64,000 nucleotides of DNA, taken from Pseudooceanicola nitratireducens (GTDB taxonomy: Bacteria; Pseudomonadota; Alphaproteobacteria; Rhodobacterales; Rhodobacteraceae). The stretch's first letter is position 1, and every line of letters begins with the position of its first letter. This document shows positions 8,295 to 17,751 of the stretch, piece after piece. The stretch lies in assembly GCF_900109195.1 (NCBI RefSeq), contig NZ_FNZG01000006.1, forward strand, positions 25,023 through 89,022, written 5' to 3'. The translations under genes were made by a program, and so were the position numbers. The notes beneath the pieces are model-generated. The model was not told the origin of the DNA. It made no database searches and saw only the letters and a program-made list of their open reading frames with translations.

Positions 8295-9308
8295 TTGAAA
8301 ACACTGCTCAACAAAACCGCCTACGCCCTTGTGGCCGGAGCATTGGTCTCCGGTCCTGCCCTGGCCGAGGAATGGCGTTTCAACAACTTCCTGCCCGAGA
8401 CCCGGCCCGAGTCCGCGCAGCTAGATCAATTTGCCGAGGATGTGAACGCTGCCCTCGCGGACAAGGATTTCACGCTTCAGATGTATCACGGCGGCTCTTT
8501 GGGTCTGCCCAACACCGACCTGCTGCGGGTGGTCCCGACCGGTGCCGTCGAGATGAGCCTGATGTGGTCGAACTATCTGGGCCGCGATGCGCCCGAACTG
8601 GGGTCGGTGTTCGTGCAGGGTGCGATCAGCACCGTGGACGAGCTGAAGGCCGTGCTGCCTGTGGCACAAGAGATCTACACCGAGGCTTACAACGACTGGG
8701 ACATCACCACCGTCGGCTTCGTGGCGATCCCGACGCTCTCCGTGTCGGTATTCTGCCGGGATGAACCGGTGAACACGCTTGAACAGCTGCGCGACGTGAA
8801 GCTTCGTGTTTGGGCCCGCGAACAGGTCGAGACCTTCACCAAGCTTGGCGTTGCTGCGCAGATCGTGCCGCAGGAAGACGTCTATGTTGCGCTGCGCACC
8901 GGTGTCGTGGACTGCGCGCTTTATCCCGCCCTGTATGCCCATACGATTTCGCTGCAGGAGGTGACGAAATACGCGTCGTTCCTTTATCCGATGGCCTCTG
9001 CGCCCTACACGATCGGCGTGCAGGACAAGCTGTGGGATAACACCGATCCGGAAATCAAGGACGCGATCACCGCAGCGGCAGACGCCCTGTGGGAGCGCAC
9101 CAACCAGTATGACGCCGACGTCGAAAACGAGATGGCCGCGCGCGAGAAACTGGTCGCTCAGGGTCTGACCTGGGGCGAGGATTTCCCCGACGCCGACCGC
9201 GAACAATTCGTGGCCGCCGTGTCCGAAACCTGGGCCATGCTGGCCGAGGAAGCGGGCGGTGCCGCGCTGGATTATCGCGCCCGGATGCTGACGGCCCTTG
9301 GCCGCTAA
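8295..9308 (+). CDS. TRAP transporter substrate-binding protein, DctP family
   Basis: 337 residues starting at a TTG codon, supported by AGGAGA nine bases upstream and by the signal peptide it opens (MKTLLNKTAYALVAG then GPALA). The mature sequence has DctP hallmarks: MYHGGSLG, an extracytoplasmic V(K)LRVWAREQVETF region with the carboxylate-binding Arg, and VALRTGVVDCALYP. It is the first gene of a P-Q-M operon. The ligand is unknown; the adjacent M24 enzyme suggests an amino-acid derivative, as inference only. Confidence 0.88.
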   Translation: MKTLLNKTAYALVAGALVSGPALAEEWRFNNFLPETRPESAQLDQFAEDVNAALADKDFTLQMYHGGSLGLPNTDLLRVVPTGAVEMSLMWSNYLGRDAPELGSVFVQGAISTVDELKAVLPVAQEIYTEAYNDWDITTVGFVAIPTLSVSVFCRDEPVNTLEQLRDVKLRVWAREQVETFTKLGVAAQIVPQEDVYVALRTGVVDCALYPALYAHTISLQEVTKYASFLYPMASAPYTIGVQDKLWDNTDPEIKDAITAAADALWERTNQYDADVENEMAAREKLVAQGLTWGEDFPDADREQFVAAVSETWAMLAEEAGGAALDYRARMLTALGR

Positions 9309-9314
9309 CCGCTG

Positions 9315-9872
9315 GTGAGCCGTCTTCGACACACATATGCGCAGGGGCTGGATCGTCTGGCCCTTGCGCTCGCGCTTTGTGCATCGTTGTGCATGGTGGC
9401 GATCGTCGGGCTGGTGACCACCAGCGTGGTGATGCGCCGGATCGCCGGCACGCCGCTGCACATCACCGAAGACATCGTCGGGCTTTTGCTGACGGCGATG
9501 CTGTTTCTTGGTCTGCCGCTGGTCACGCTTCGGGCACAGCATGTGCGCGTCTCGATCGTGTCAAACGCGCTTGAGCCCCGGTTTGGCCGGTTGGTCCATA
9601 TCGCTGCCATGCTGGTCGGACTTCTGTTTTTCGGCTGGATCTTCGTCAAGGCGCTGCCCTGGCTGGAATTCGCCTGGAAACGCAATCTCAAGACCGAAAC
9701 GGCGCGGCTTCTGCTCTATCCCTGGATGACGGCCCTGCCTGTGTCCGTCGGCCTGACCTGGGTGATCTTTGCCAGCCGCCTGACGGGGCTGATCGAACGC
9801 GAACGCTATGCCACCCCTGATGAGGAAGCGACGATCGCGCCCCTCTCTGACACTTCTGACACGGACGGCTAA
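9315..9872 (+). CDS. TRAP transporter small permease, DctQ family
   Basis: 185 residues beginning at a GTG codon 6 bases after the dctP stop. Four membrane segments are visible, with the conserved region VVMRRIAGTPLHITEDIVGLLLTAM and an LRAQHVRVSI loop. The C-terminal about 20 residues are acidic and variable. It pairs with the large permease directly downstream. Confidence 0.85.
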   Translation: MSRLRHTYAQGLDRLALALALCASLCMVAIVGLVTTSVVMRRIAGTPLHITEDIVGLLLTAMLFLGLPLVTLRAQHVRVSIVSNALEPRFGRLVHIAAMLVGLLFFGWIFVKALPWLEFAWKRNLKTETARLLLYPWMTALPVSVGLTWVIFASRLTGLIERERYATPDEEATIAPLSDTSDTDG

Positions 9873-9875
9873 GCG

Positions 9876-11165
9876 ATGTTCTGGTCCTCTTTGATTGGTA
9901 TCCTTGTCGCCTCGGCCTCGACCGGGGTTGCCCTTGGCGCGGCACTTGGCCTGACCGGGCTTGTGCTGCTTCAGGTCTTTTCCAACGGAGCCACCGGGCT
10001 GGCCGTGGATGCAATCTGGAACGTCTTCAATTCCTTCACGCTCAGCGCGGTGCCTCTGTTTATCCTGCTGGGCGAGATCCTGTTGCGCAGCGGGGTCAGC
10101 AACCGGGCCTATGCGGCCTTTGCGCCGGTCTTCAGCAAGGTCCCCGGCGGGCTTTTGCACACCAATATTGCCGTTTGCACCATCTTCGGCGCGGTCAGCG
10201 GGTCCAGCCTGTCGACCGCCGCGGCCGTGGGATCCGTGGCCTATCCCGAGATGACCCGCCGCGGCTATGACCGCGACGTCATCGTCGGCAGCCTGGCGGG
10301 TGGCGGCACCCTTGGGTTGCTTATTCCGCCCAGCCTGTCCTTCCTGATCTTTGGTGCACTGACCGAGACCTCGATCGGGCGGCTGTTCATCGCGGGTATT
10401 CTTCCGGGCCTGATGATCGGTGCCGCTTTCATGGTCTATATCGTCATCAAGACGCTACGCCATCCGCATGTCGCCCCGCGCGAGGACGTGCATATGCCGT
10501 TTCTGGCGATCCTGCGCGGCATGGGGCAGGTCTGGCCGCTGCTGCTGCTGATCCTCGCGGTGATCGGTTCGATCATCGGAGGCCTGGCCACCCCGACCGA
10601 GGCCGCCGCCCTGGGGGTCGTGCTGGCCATCGTGATTTCGTTCATCTGGGGTGATCTGACCCTGACATCCCTGCGCGAGGCGGTGTTCCACGCGACCTTG
10701 CTGTTTGCCGCAATCGGTTTCGTCGTCATGGGCGCCACGATCCTGGCGCAGTCGGTCAGCATTCTTGGCGTGGCCCAGCAGATCCTGAACGTGGTCGCCG
10801 ACAGCGGGCTCAACCGCTATACGATCCTGTTTCTGGTGGTGCTTATCTACCTGATCCTGGGATGTTTCTTTGACGGGCTGTCGTTGATGATCATGACCCT
10901 TCCGGTGGTCTTTCCCCTGCTGGTCGGCCTTGGGTATGACCCGATCTGGATCGGCGTTATGATCACCATCGTGATCGAGATCGGCCAGGTCACGCCACCC
11001 GTGGGCTTGAACCTGTCGGTTCTGGCCAGCCTGACCAACAACGAGGTCAGCCTGGGCCGCGTTGCCCGCGCCACGGTGCCTTACTGGATCATCCATCTTC
11101 TCGCCATCGCTGTGCTGACGGTCTTCCCGGCCATCGCGCTGTTCCTGCCGGATCTGCTGTTTTAG
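9876..11165 (+). CDS. TRAP transporter large permease, DctM family
   Basis: 429 residues, about 12 membrane segments, standard length. Conserved M-subunit stretches include IFGAVSGSSLSTAAAVG, LAGGGTLGLLIPPSLSFLIFG, ATPTEAAALGV and EIGQVTPPVGLNLSVLA. It closes the second TRAP operon. After the stop a short CGCGC/GCGCG hairpin (about 11174-11186) followed by GGTTTGG may act as a weak terminator. Confidence 0.93.
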   Translation: MFWSSLIGILVASASTGVALGAALGLTGLVLLQVFSNGATGLAVDAIWNVFNSFTLSAVPLFILLGEILLRSGVSNRAYAAFAPVFSKVPGGLLHTNIAVCTIFGAVSGSSLSTAAAVGSVAYPEMTRRGYDRDVIVGSLAGGGTLGLLIPPSLSFLIFGALTETSIGRLFIAGILPGLMIGAAFMVYIVIKTLRHPHVAPREDVHMPFLAILRGMGQVWPLLLLILAVIGSIIGGLATPTEAAALGVVLAIVISFIWGDLTLTSLREAVFHATLLFAAIGFVVMGATILAQSVSILGVAQQILNVVADSGLNRYTILFLVVLIYLILGCFFDGLSLMIMTLPVVFPLLVGLGYDPIWIGVMITIVIEIGQVTPPVGLNLSVLASLTNNEVSLGRVARATVPYWIIHLLAIAVLTVFPAIALFLPDLLF

Positions 11166-11382
11166 GATGGCGACGCGCGATGCGCGGGTTTGGCAACATA
11201 ATCTATATTGTCCGGTATTGAGGGGTCAATCAGCCAGGGTTTGCCCGGCGTGGCGTGCCTGTCCTGATCCCCTGACAAAGATCAGTCCGGCCTTCCAATC
11301 CGCGCGGCTTCGCAGTACTTGCAATGTGTTGAAATCGTAGCCTGTGCAGCACCCGCTGCATCCGCAAAAATTGGAGCCGCCT

Positions 11383-13230
11383 ATGCCCCGCTATCGTTCG
11401 AGAACCAGCACCCATGGCCGCAACATGGCAGGTGCCCGCGGCCTCTGGCGCGCCACCGGCATGAAGGACGGCGACTTTGGCAAGCCGATCATCGCCATCG
11501 TCAATTCCTTTACCCAGTTCGTGCCCGGCCACGTCCACCTGAAGGACCTGGGCCAGATGGTCGCGGAAGAGGTCGAGAAGGCCGGCGGTGTCGCGAAGGA
11601 ATTCAACACCATCGCCGTGGATGACGGCATCGCCATGGGCCACGACGGGATGCTGTATTCCCTTCCCTCGCGCGAAGTCATTGCCGACAGCGTGGAATAC
11701 ATGGTCAACGCCCATTGCGCCGACGCCATGGTCTGCATCTCGAACTGCGACAAGATCACCCCCGGCATGCTGATGGCCGCCATGCGCCTGAACATCCCCG
11801 CGATCTTCGTATCAGGCGGGCCGATGGAAGCGGGCAAGATCGACCTGGCCGACCTGGACGTGAAGAAGATCGACCTGGTCGACGCCATGGTCGCCGCCGC
11901 GTCGGACACCTACACCGACGAACAGGTGAAACACATCGAAGAGAACGCCTGTCCGACCTGCGGCTCCTGCTCGGGGATGTTCACGGCGAACTCGATGAAC
12001 TGCCTGGCCGAGGCGCTTGGCCTGGCCCTGCCCGGCAACGGCTCGACCCTGGCGACCCACGCCGACCGCAAGGGCCTGTTCCTGGAAGCCGGCCGCAAGA
12101 TCGTTGAAATCACCCGCCGCCACTACGAGCTGGAAGAACACGGATTTCTCCCGCGGGAAATCGCGACCTTCAAGGCCTTCCAGAACGCCATGAGCCTCGA
12201 CATTGCCATGGGCGGGTCCACCAACACCGTGCTGCACCTGCTGGCGATCGCCAATGAAGGCGGCGTGGACTTCACCATGGACGACATCGACAAGCTGTCG
12301 CGCCACGTGCCCTGCCTGTGCAAGGTCGCGCCCAACATCGAAAACGTCCACATGGAAGACGTGCACCGCGCCGGTGGCATCTTCTCGATCCTGGGCGAAT
12401 TGTCCCGCGCCGGCCTGCTGCATGACGACTGCACCACCGTGCATTCCTCGACCATGGGCGAGGCCATCGCGCATTGGGACATCAAGGTGGCCAACAACCC
12501 CGAGGCCGACCTGCTGTTCCGCGCCGCCCCCGGTGGCGTGCGCACCACGCAGGCCTTTTCGACCGAGAACCGCTTCAAGGAGCTGGACACCGACCGCGAA
12601 AACGGCGTGATCCGGTCCAAGGAACACGCCTTCAGCCAGGACGGCGGCCTGGCGGTCCTGTTCGGCAACATCGCGCAAGAAGGCTGCATCGTGAAGACGG
12701 CCGGGGTGGATGCCTCGATCCTGAAGTTCACCGGCACGGCCCATGTCTGCGAAAGCCAGGACACGGCGGTAAGCAACATCCTGACCGGCAAGGTCAAGGA
12801 AGGCGACGTGGTCGTGATCCGGTACGAAGGGCCGCGCGGCGGTCCGGGAATGCAGGAAATGCTGTACCCGACCTCTTACCTGAAGTCGAAGGGCCTGGGC
12901 AAAGCCTGTGCCCTGCTGACGGACGGGCGGTTCTCGGGCGGCACCTCGGGCCTGTCCATTGGCCACGTTTCCCCCGAAGCGGCCGAAGGCGGCACCATCG
13001 GGCTGGTCGAGGATGGCGACCGGATCGAGATCGACATCCCGAACCGCACGATCCACCTTGCCGTGGATGACGCCGTTCTGGCCGAACGCCGCGCCGCGCG
13101 CGACGCCAAGGGCTGGAAGCCGGAAGAGAAACGCACCCGCAAGGTGTCGAGCGCGCTCAAGGCCTATGCCGCGCTGACGACCTCGGCCGCGAAGGGTGCC
13201 GTCCGCGACGTCAGCCAGCTTGACGGCTGA
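11383..13230 (+). CDS. ilvD: Dihydroxy-acid dehydratase
   Basis: 615 residues, the length of the enterobacterial-type enzyme. The start MPRYRS(R)[19 protein letters not shown] matches that family and has GGAG upstream; the frame is open further 5' without homology. The enzyme dehydrates 2,3-dihydroxyisovalerate and its homologue in valine/isoleucine synthesis. Fe-S ligands are visible: Cys122 in [11 protein letters not shown] and the cysteines in [11 protein letters not shown] (about 190-196). The gene has its own terminator, and its location near a plasmid-type replication module suggests either an extra copy or a relocated essential gene. Confidence 0.95.
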   Translation: MPRYRSRTSTHGRNMAGARGLWRATGMKDGDFGKPIIAIVNSFTQFVPGHVHLKDLGQMVAEEVEKAGGVAKEFNTIAVDDGIAMGHDGMLYSLPSREVIADSVEYMVNAHCADAMVCISNCDKITPGMLMAAMRLNIPAIFVSGGPMEAGKIDLADLDVKKIDLVDAMVAAASDTYTDEQVKHIEENACPTCGSCSGMFTANSMNCLAEALGLALPGNGSTLATHADRKGLFLEAGRKIVEITRRHYELEEHGFLPREIATFKAFQNAMSLDIAMGGSTNTVLHLLAIANEGGVDFTMDDIDKLSRHVPCLCKVAPNIENVHMEDVHRAGGIFSILGELSRAGLLHDDCTTVHSSTMGEAIAHWDIKVANNPEADLLFRAAPGGVRTTQAFSTENRFKELDTDRENGVIRSKEHAFSQDGGLAVLFGNIAQEGCIVKTAGVDASILKFTGTAHVCESQDTAVSNILTGKVKEGDVVVIRYEGPRGGPGMQEMLYPTSYLKSKGLGKACALLTDGRFSGGTSGLSIGHVSPEAAEGGTIGLVEDGDRIEIDIPNRTIHLAVDDAVLAERRAARDAKGWKPEEKRTRKVSSALKAYAALTTSAAKGAVRDVSQLDG

Positions 13231-13255
13231 CGACTGGCCCCGACCAAGTATGACT

Positions 13256-13292
13256 GCACCACCTGAGAATTCGGGTGGTGCTTTTTTATTTT
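13256..13292 (+). terminator. Rho-independent terminator of ilvD
   Basis: GCACCACC (13256-13263) pairs perfectly with GGTGGTGC (13274-13281) around a 10-base loop, followed directly by TTTTTTATTTT. It lies 26 bases after the ilvD stop. Confidence 0.9.
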
Positions 13293-13320
13293 GCCCTGTG
13301 TTGTGACGCTTTGGCACTCC

Positions 13321-13380
13321 AACGGCGTCCTCTCTGCGGCGTCGTCGCTGATGCTGGATGGCGGCTGGACCGCCGACTAG
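13321..13380 (+). pseudogene. C-terminal remnant of a short-chain dehydrogenase
   Basis: The frame ending at the TAG of 13378-13380 reads ...AASSLMLDGGWTAD. (A/G)SSLM(L/V)DGGWTA is the C-terminal signature of classical SDR enzymes, also seen intact in the SDR at 35155 (VLAVDGGWTAW). No upstream SDR sequence, start or Rossmann motif is present, and the piece sits immediately after the ilvD terminator. It is read as a deletion scar; a chance match over so few residues is the alternative. Confidence 0.45.
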
Positions 13381-13477
13381 GGTTCGGTTCCGGCTGAAGG
13401 GTCTTCGTCGTCCCGGTCGTGGCCATCGCAAAGGCAGAGACAGCACCCCGCGCCGGGGTGCTGTCCCGTGCTTGGGG

Positions 13478-14272
13478 TCATGCGGCGTCGAAGGTCACCT
13501 CGACCGCGCAATGCGACCCGAATTCAACCCGGAACAGGCTGTCCGGGCGGGCATAGAAGACCCCGGTGATGGAGCCGGTCGAAATCACCTCTCCGGCAGA
13601 GAGGCTGCGGTTCAGACGCCGCAGGTCGTTGGCCAGCCACTGCAGGGCCCGGATCGGGTTGCCCAGCACATCCGCCCCGGTGCCCCGCTGTTCCGCGACA
13701 CCGTCGACGTAAAGCACGACCTCGACCCCGGCCAGCCCGTCGGGCGGCAGATGAACCTGCGGCCCGAAGATGTACTGCCCGGCCGAACTTGCGTCCGCGA
13801 TCAGCCCGGTCACACCCGGGCGTCGGCCGATCACATAGCGTGTCTCGGCGACCTCGATCCCGGCGTGCACGGTGCCGACGGCGGCGGCGACCTCGGCCTC
13901 GGTCCAGTCGGTGTCGCGCAGGGGAAGATCCTTCGCCAGGGTCATGAAGAATTCGCATTCCACCATGGGCCCGTTCAGCGCCGACATCTTCAACCGCGCG
14001 GGCGATTGGTGCCGGTGCCGGGCGTAGGTCCGCCCGCGGATCGGCACATCGCTTTCCAGTCTTTCCTGCATGGCGGGCGTGGTGGCGGCGATCTTCCAGC
14101 CAAGCGGTTCCCAGCCCAGCAGTTTCTCGACCCGCGCATCGACGCGGTACGAGGCGGCGACGTCCGGCGGAACAAGTTCGGCTGGAAGGCTGTGGATGGG
14201 CTGGAAGCTGCGCCGGACCTCGGCCAGCTTCCGGGCCAGGGTTTCGACCCTGTCTTCGGTTTCGATGCTCAT
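13478..14272 (-). CDS. 2-keto-4-pentenoate hydratase-like protein (MhpD/FAH fold)
   Basis: 264 residues with the conserved stretches of MhpD-type vinylpyruvate hydratases: LGWKIAATTPAMQE, ECEFFMTLAKDLP, AGIEVAETRY, ADASSAGQYIFGP, GADVLGNPIRALQWLAN and a final ISTGSITG motif. Such enzymes hydrate 2-oxopent-4-enoates formed in meta-cleavage pathways, using a divalent metal. The ATG has AAGGGGA upstream. It is the last gene of the minus-strand TAXI-TRAP operon, so the imported compound is probably an aromatic or dienoic acid, by inference. Confidence 0.85.
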   Translation of the reverse strand: MSIETEDRVETLARKLAEVRRSFQPIHSLPAELVPPDVAASYRVDARVEKLLGWEPLGWKIAATTPAMQERLESDVPIRGRTYARHRHQSPARLKMSALNGPMVECEFFMTLAKDLPLRDTDWTEAEVAAAVGTVHAGIEVAETRYVIGRRPGVTGLIADASSAGQYIFGPQVHLPPDGLAGVEVVLYVDGVAEQRGTGADVLGNPIRALQWLANDLRRLNRSLSAGEVISTGSITGVFYARPDSLFRVEFGSHCAVEVTFDAA

Positions 14273-14285
14273 GCCTGTCCCCTTC

Positions 14286-16295
14286 TCATGCGCCGGGGGC
14301 CGGGCTGGGCACGGCGTCCCCGTTTTCGCCGGTGCGCCAGGCCAGGATCAGCGGGACAACCGCCATCAGGGCCCCAAGGATCGTGACCTCGGTATGACCA
14401 AGCCCGACGAGCCCGCCCATGGGCGCGGCGATCAGAAGACCCGAAAGCAGGATCATCCCGCGCATCAGCCAGCCAAGCGCGCCGGTCCCCAGGCCGCCCA
14501 CAAGGCTGATGTGCCCCTGCAGCGCGGACGAGATGAACCAGACGCCGACCATGGCGCAGACCAGCACGAACAGCACCTCGGCCGTGCCGGCCTGGCCGAC
14601 CAGCGCCGGGTTCAGCACGAAGAAGAACGGCATGATATAGATGACACCGCCCAGGCGCATCGCCTCGAACGCGGTGCGGATCGGAGAGGAGCCGGCCATC
14701 GACGCTGCGGCAAAGGCACCCAGGGCCACCGGCGGCGTGATATAGCTGACCATCCCCCAGTAAAGAATGAACAGGTGCACGGCCAGTTCGTTCAGCCCGC
14801 CCTGCACCAGCGCCGGGGCCAGGATGACGGCCAGGAAGATGTAGCAGGCGGTCACGGTCATCCCCATGCCGAAGATGAAGGCGGTGATCGCCCCCATGAT
14901 CAGCAGCAGGATCGTCGAATTGCCGGCAAGCGACACCAGTTCCCCGGCCAGCGGCCCGGTCAGCCCGGTCGCCTGGAAGGCGCCGACGATCATGCCGATG
15001 CCCAGAAGTACCGCCACCAGTTCCGCAAGGATGCGCCCGACGGATGCGATCATGTCCACGAAGCCCGACAGGGTGAAGCGGTCGGTGCCGATCAGCTGGT
15101 TGATCACCAGAAGCAGCGCGATGGCGTAGAAGGGCGCGGTGGTTTCCCAACGATAGGCCACCATCAGGACGATCAGCAGCGCAAAGACCGAGATGTAGAA
15201 CCAGCCGCTTTTCATCACTGCGCCAAGGTGCGGCAGCAGCTCGGCGGGAATGCCCCGCAACCCGCGGCGGGCCGAATAAGCGTCGATCTGGGCAAACAGG
15301 CCGAAGTAGTACAGCAGTGACGGGATCGCCGCGGCCAGCATGATTTCCGAATAGGGCAGGCCCAGCCAGGATGCCATGACAAAGGCCGTGGCCCCCATGA
15401 TCGGCGGCATCAGCACCCCCCCGGTCGAGGCGCAGGCCTCGGTCGCGGCGGCATAGCGCGCCGAGAACCCGGCGCGGCGCATGGCGGGGATCGACACCGC
15501 GCCCGTGGTCAGCACGTTCGAGATGACCGAACCGGACATCGACCCCATGAAGCCCGAGGCAAAGATCGCAACCTTGGCCGATCCGCCGCGATAGCGGCCG
15601 ACCAGCGCAAAGGCGAGATCGTTGAAGAACCGCCCGCCGCCGGTGAACTGCAGCACGGACCCGAACAGGATGAAACCGATGACCAGCGACCCGAAGGCCT
15701 GCATCGGGATGCCGAAGGAGCCTTCGGAGGAATAGATAAAGAAGGCGACCACGTCGTTGAAGGGTTGCTGGTAGCCCGAAAGGGGATCCGGCACGCTTTC
15801 GGCAAAGGTCGGATACAGCGAAAACATCAGCACGATCAGGAACAGCACTGTGCCGCCTGCCCGGCGTGTCGCTTCTAGGATCAGGACATAGAAGGCGATG
15901 GCGGCCCAGACCCCATAGTCGGGGGCGGCGAATTCCCAGCCGAAGGTGGTGGCCTCTTCCGCGTTCCAGGCGATGAACCCGCCGACGGCCAAGGCGGCCG
16001 CGAAGATGACCCAGTCGTACCACGGCACCCGTGCGGACACCGGGCCATGCGCCCGGAAGACCAGGAACGTCAGGCTAAGGAAGATCCCCGCCAGCATGTT
16101 CAGATACATCCCGTCAAGGATCGCGCTACCGCCGATCTTGAGGTTGAAAAGCTGGTTGATCGTCAGCCCGATGGCAAAAAGCGTCAGCGCCACGATGACC
16201 AATCGCGTGACCCCGGTGAAGGTTGCCTTCTCGCGCTCGGCCTCGGCCTCGAGCGCGGCTGCCCCGCGGCCCTGTCGTGTGTCTTGGGTTTCCAT
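14286..16295 (-). CDS. TRAP transporter fused permease (4TM/12TM, TAXI type)
   Basis: 669 residues from 16295, chosen because GGAGGAGG lies directly upstream and the extra 22 residues of the longer frame carry no homology. The first about 200 residues correspond to the small subunit and the rest to a DctM-like core, with FMGSMSGSVISNVLTTG, GFSARYAAATEACASTGGVLMPPIMGATAFVMA, FGMGMTVTACYIFLAV and YITPPVALGAFAAA. This fused architecture is the hallmark of TAXI-TRAP systems, and the TAXI binding protein is encoded just upstream. Confidence 0.93.
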   Translation of the reverse strand: METQDTRQGRGAAALEAEAEREKATFTGVTRLVIVALTLFAIGLTINQLFNLKIGGSAILDGMYLNMLAGIFLSLTFLVFRAHGPVSARVPWYDWVIFAAALAVGGFIAWNAEEATTFGWEFAAPDYGVWAAIAFYVLILEATRRAGGTVLFLIVLMFSLYPTFAESVPDPLSGYQQPFNDVVAFFIYSSEGSFGIPMQAFGSLVIGFILFGSVLQFTGGGRFFNDLAFALVGRYRGGSAKVAIFASGFMGSMSGSVISNVLTTGAVSIPAMRRAGFSARYAAATEACASTGGVLMPPIMGATAFVMASWLGLPYSEIMLAAAIPSLLYYFGLFAQIDAYSARRGLRGIPAELLPHLGAVMKSGWFYISVFALLIVLMVAYRWETTAPFYAIALLLVINQLIGTDRFTLSGFVDMIASVGRILAELVAVLLGIGMIVGAFQATGLTGPLAGELVSLAGNSTILLLIMGAITAFIFGMGMTVTACYIFLAVILAPALVQGGLNELAVHLFILYWGMVSYITPPVALGAFAAASMAGSSPIRTAFEAMRLGGVIYIMPFFFVLNPALVGQAGTAEVLFVLVCAMVGVWFISSALQGHISLVGGLGTGALGWLMRGMILLSGLLIAAPMGGLVGLGHTEVTILGALMAVVPLILAWRTGENGDAVPSPAPGA

Positions 16296-16424
16296 GTGTC
16301 CTCCTCCGGCGGGCTTCCTGCCGCGCCGCTCGCCCGTCCCAGACTGAACAGCACGGGGCAAAGACCTGCCCCGTGCATTCAGGATGCGTTCCGGCCCTGT
16401 GCGGCCGGTGTCGCGTCAGCCCTG

Positions 16425-17606
16425 TCAGAAGGGGGCCGGCAGCCCCTCGGCGGTCAGCGCTTCGCGGCGCTTGGCGGCCCAGGCTTCTTTCCAGTCGCCT
16501 TCGGGTTTGGCTTCGGTCAGCTCGGCCCAGGCCTTGGCCAGAACGTCCTGGCGGTGCAGCAGCGAGTCGTTGTGTTTCTGCGCCTCATCCGACCACAGGC
16601 CGGCCTCGGTCAGGTAGCGGACGGACCCTTCGTGGAAGGGGACAACCCAGTCGTAGACCTGGTTTTCAAGCGCCCAGCCGATCGCGCCCGGGGCACCATC
16701 CTTGTAGGCGTCGTAAAGGTCGGCCATCGCCTTGGTCATGTTGTAGACCAGGTCGGCATCCTGCGTGTCATAGGCCATCAGGATCGGATAGGGATAGGCG
16801 GTCAGCGCCTGGCCTTCGTCCGGCATGGCGGCACCCTGGGTGGCCTTGATCGCCACGAAATAGGGGGCCACGGCCTTCAGGCGGTCCATGCCTTCCGCGT
16901 CCGCGGGGTCGATCGGCGGCCAGTACAGGCCATTTGGGCTGGATTCCGCCTCATAGGCGTTGCCGGCCGAGGTGATGGCGAAAGCCGCATCCACGGAGCC
17001 TTCGACCATGCCCTTCCAGGACGCGCCAAAGCCGCCGAATTCCACGACCTCGACATCGGCCCAGGTCAGCCCGCCATAGGCCAGGAAGGCCTCGACGTTG
17101 AGGTTCAGGGACGGTCCGCCCTTGATCTCGGGCACGCGCATACCTTTGAGGTCGGAGATCTGGAAGCCTTCGCAATCGGGCTTGCCTGCCTTTTCACAGG
17201 CGGACTTGGTCACGCCAAGCGCCATGCCCGCGCCGGATCCGATGTTGTTCAGGACAACGCGGACCTTCTGCGGACCCCAGGACTGGTCCATGAATTCCAG
17301 CATGCCTTCCTGGGCGATGTAGGTGCCGACGCCGTTGGCCGCGAATTGCACCTTGCCCTGGCGCACGGGCTCAAGCCGGGACAGGTCGTTGTTGCCGGGC
17401 AGGATGCGCAGGTTGACATCGCTGTCGGCCTGCAGCGCCGCGCCGATCGCGACGGCCTGGTTATAGCCGGACGAACCGGTGGAATAGGTCGTCCAGGTGA
17501 CGGTTCTGGGCAGTGCATAATCGCTGGCCATGGCCGCCGTCGACATCAGACCCGCAACGAGCGAGAGCGTGAAAGTGCGCAAGGTATCTCCTCCCTTGAA
17601 ATGCAT
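16425..17606 (-). CDS. TAXI-family TRAP solute-binding protein
   Basis: 393 residues from the ATG at 17606, or 385 from a TTG at 17582; both have purine-rich ribosome sites (see findings). From the TTG the N-terminus is a clean signal peptide (LRTFTLSLVAGLM then STAAMA). The mature part has TAXI features: TGSSGYNQAVAIGAALQ near the N-terminus, LKGMRVPEIKGG, and WKGMVEGSVDAAFAITSAG. It binds the substrate for the fused permease. Expressed divergently from the LysR gene at 17752. Confidence 0.9.
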   Translation of the reverse strand: MHFKGGDTLRTFTLSLVAGLMSTAAMASDYALPRTVTWTTYSTGSSGYNQAVAIGAALQADSDVNLRILPGNNDLSRLEPVRQGKVQFAANGVGTYIAQEGMLEFMDQSWGPQKVRVVLNNIGSGAGMALGVTKSACEKAGKPDCEGFQISDLKGMRVPEIKGGPSLNLNVEAFLAYGGLTWADVEVVEFGGFGASWKGMVEGSVDAAFAITSAGNAYEAESSPNGLYWPPIDPADAEGMDRLKAVAPYFVAIKATQGAAMPDEGQALTAYPYPILMAYDTQDADLVYNMTKAMADLYDAYKDGAPGAIGWALENQVYDWVVPFHEGSVRYLTEAGLWSDEAQKHNDSLLHRQDVLAKAWAELTEAKPEGDWKEAWAAKRREALTAEGLPAPF

Positions 17607-17686
17607 ATGTTCTCCTCCGACCGGTGTGCCCGCCGCGATCAGGATTGGGGCGGTGAACCGGTTCGGCTTTCACTGTTGCGCAGGTG

Positions 17687-17743
17687 GTTATTTTAATAAC
17701 AATACTATTTTTCTATTGATCGATACTAACTTTAATATAGTTA
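17687..17743. promoter_or_regulatory. AT-rich divergent control region between TAXI operon and LysR gene
   Basis: Three elements are visible: a GTTATT/AATAAC palindrome at 17687-17700, an ATTGATCGATACTAA element at 17715-17729 that recurs almost unchanged upstream of the acyl-CoA ligase gene, and TAACT/AGTTA inverted arms at 17727-17743. The region is strikingly AT-rich against its surroundings. LysR regulators usually bind T-N11-A type inverted repeats in exactly this divergent position. Confidence 0.55.
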
Positions 17744-17751
17744 ATCGCTAC

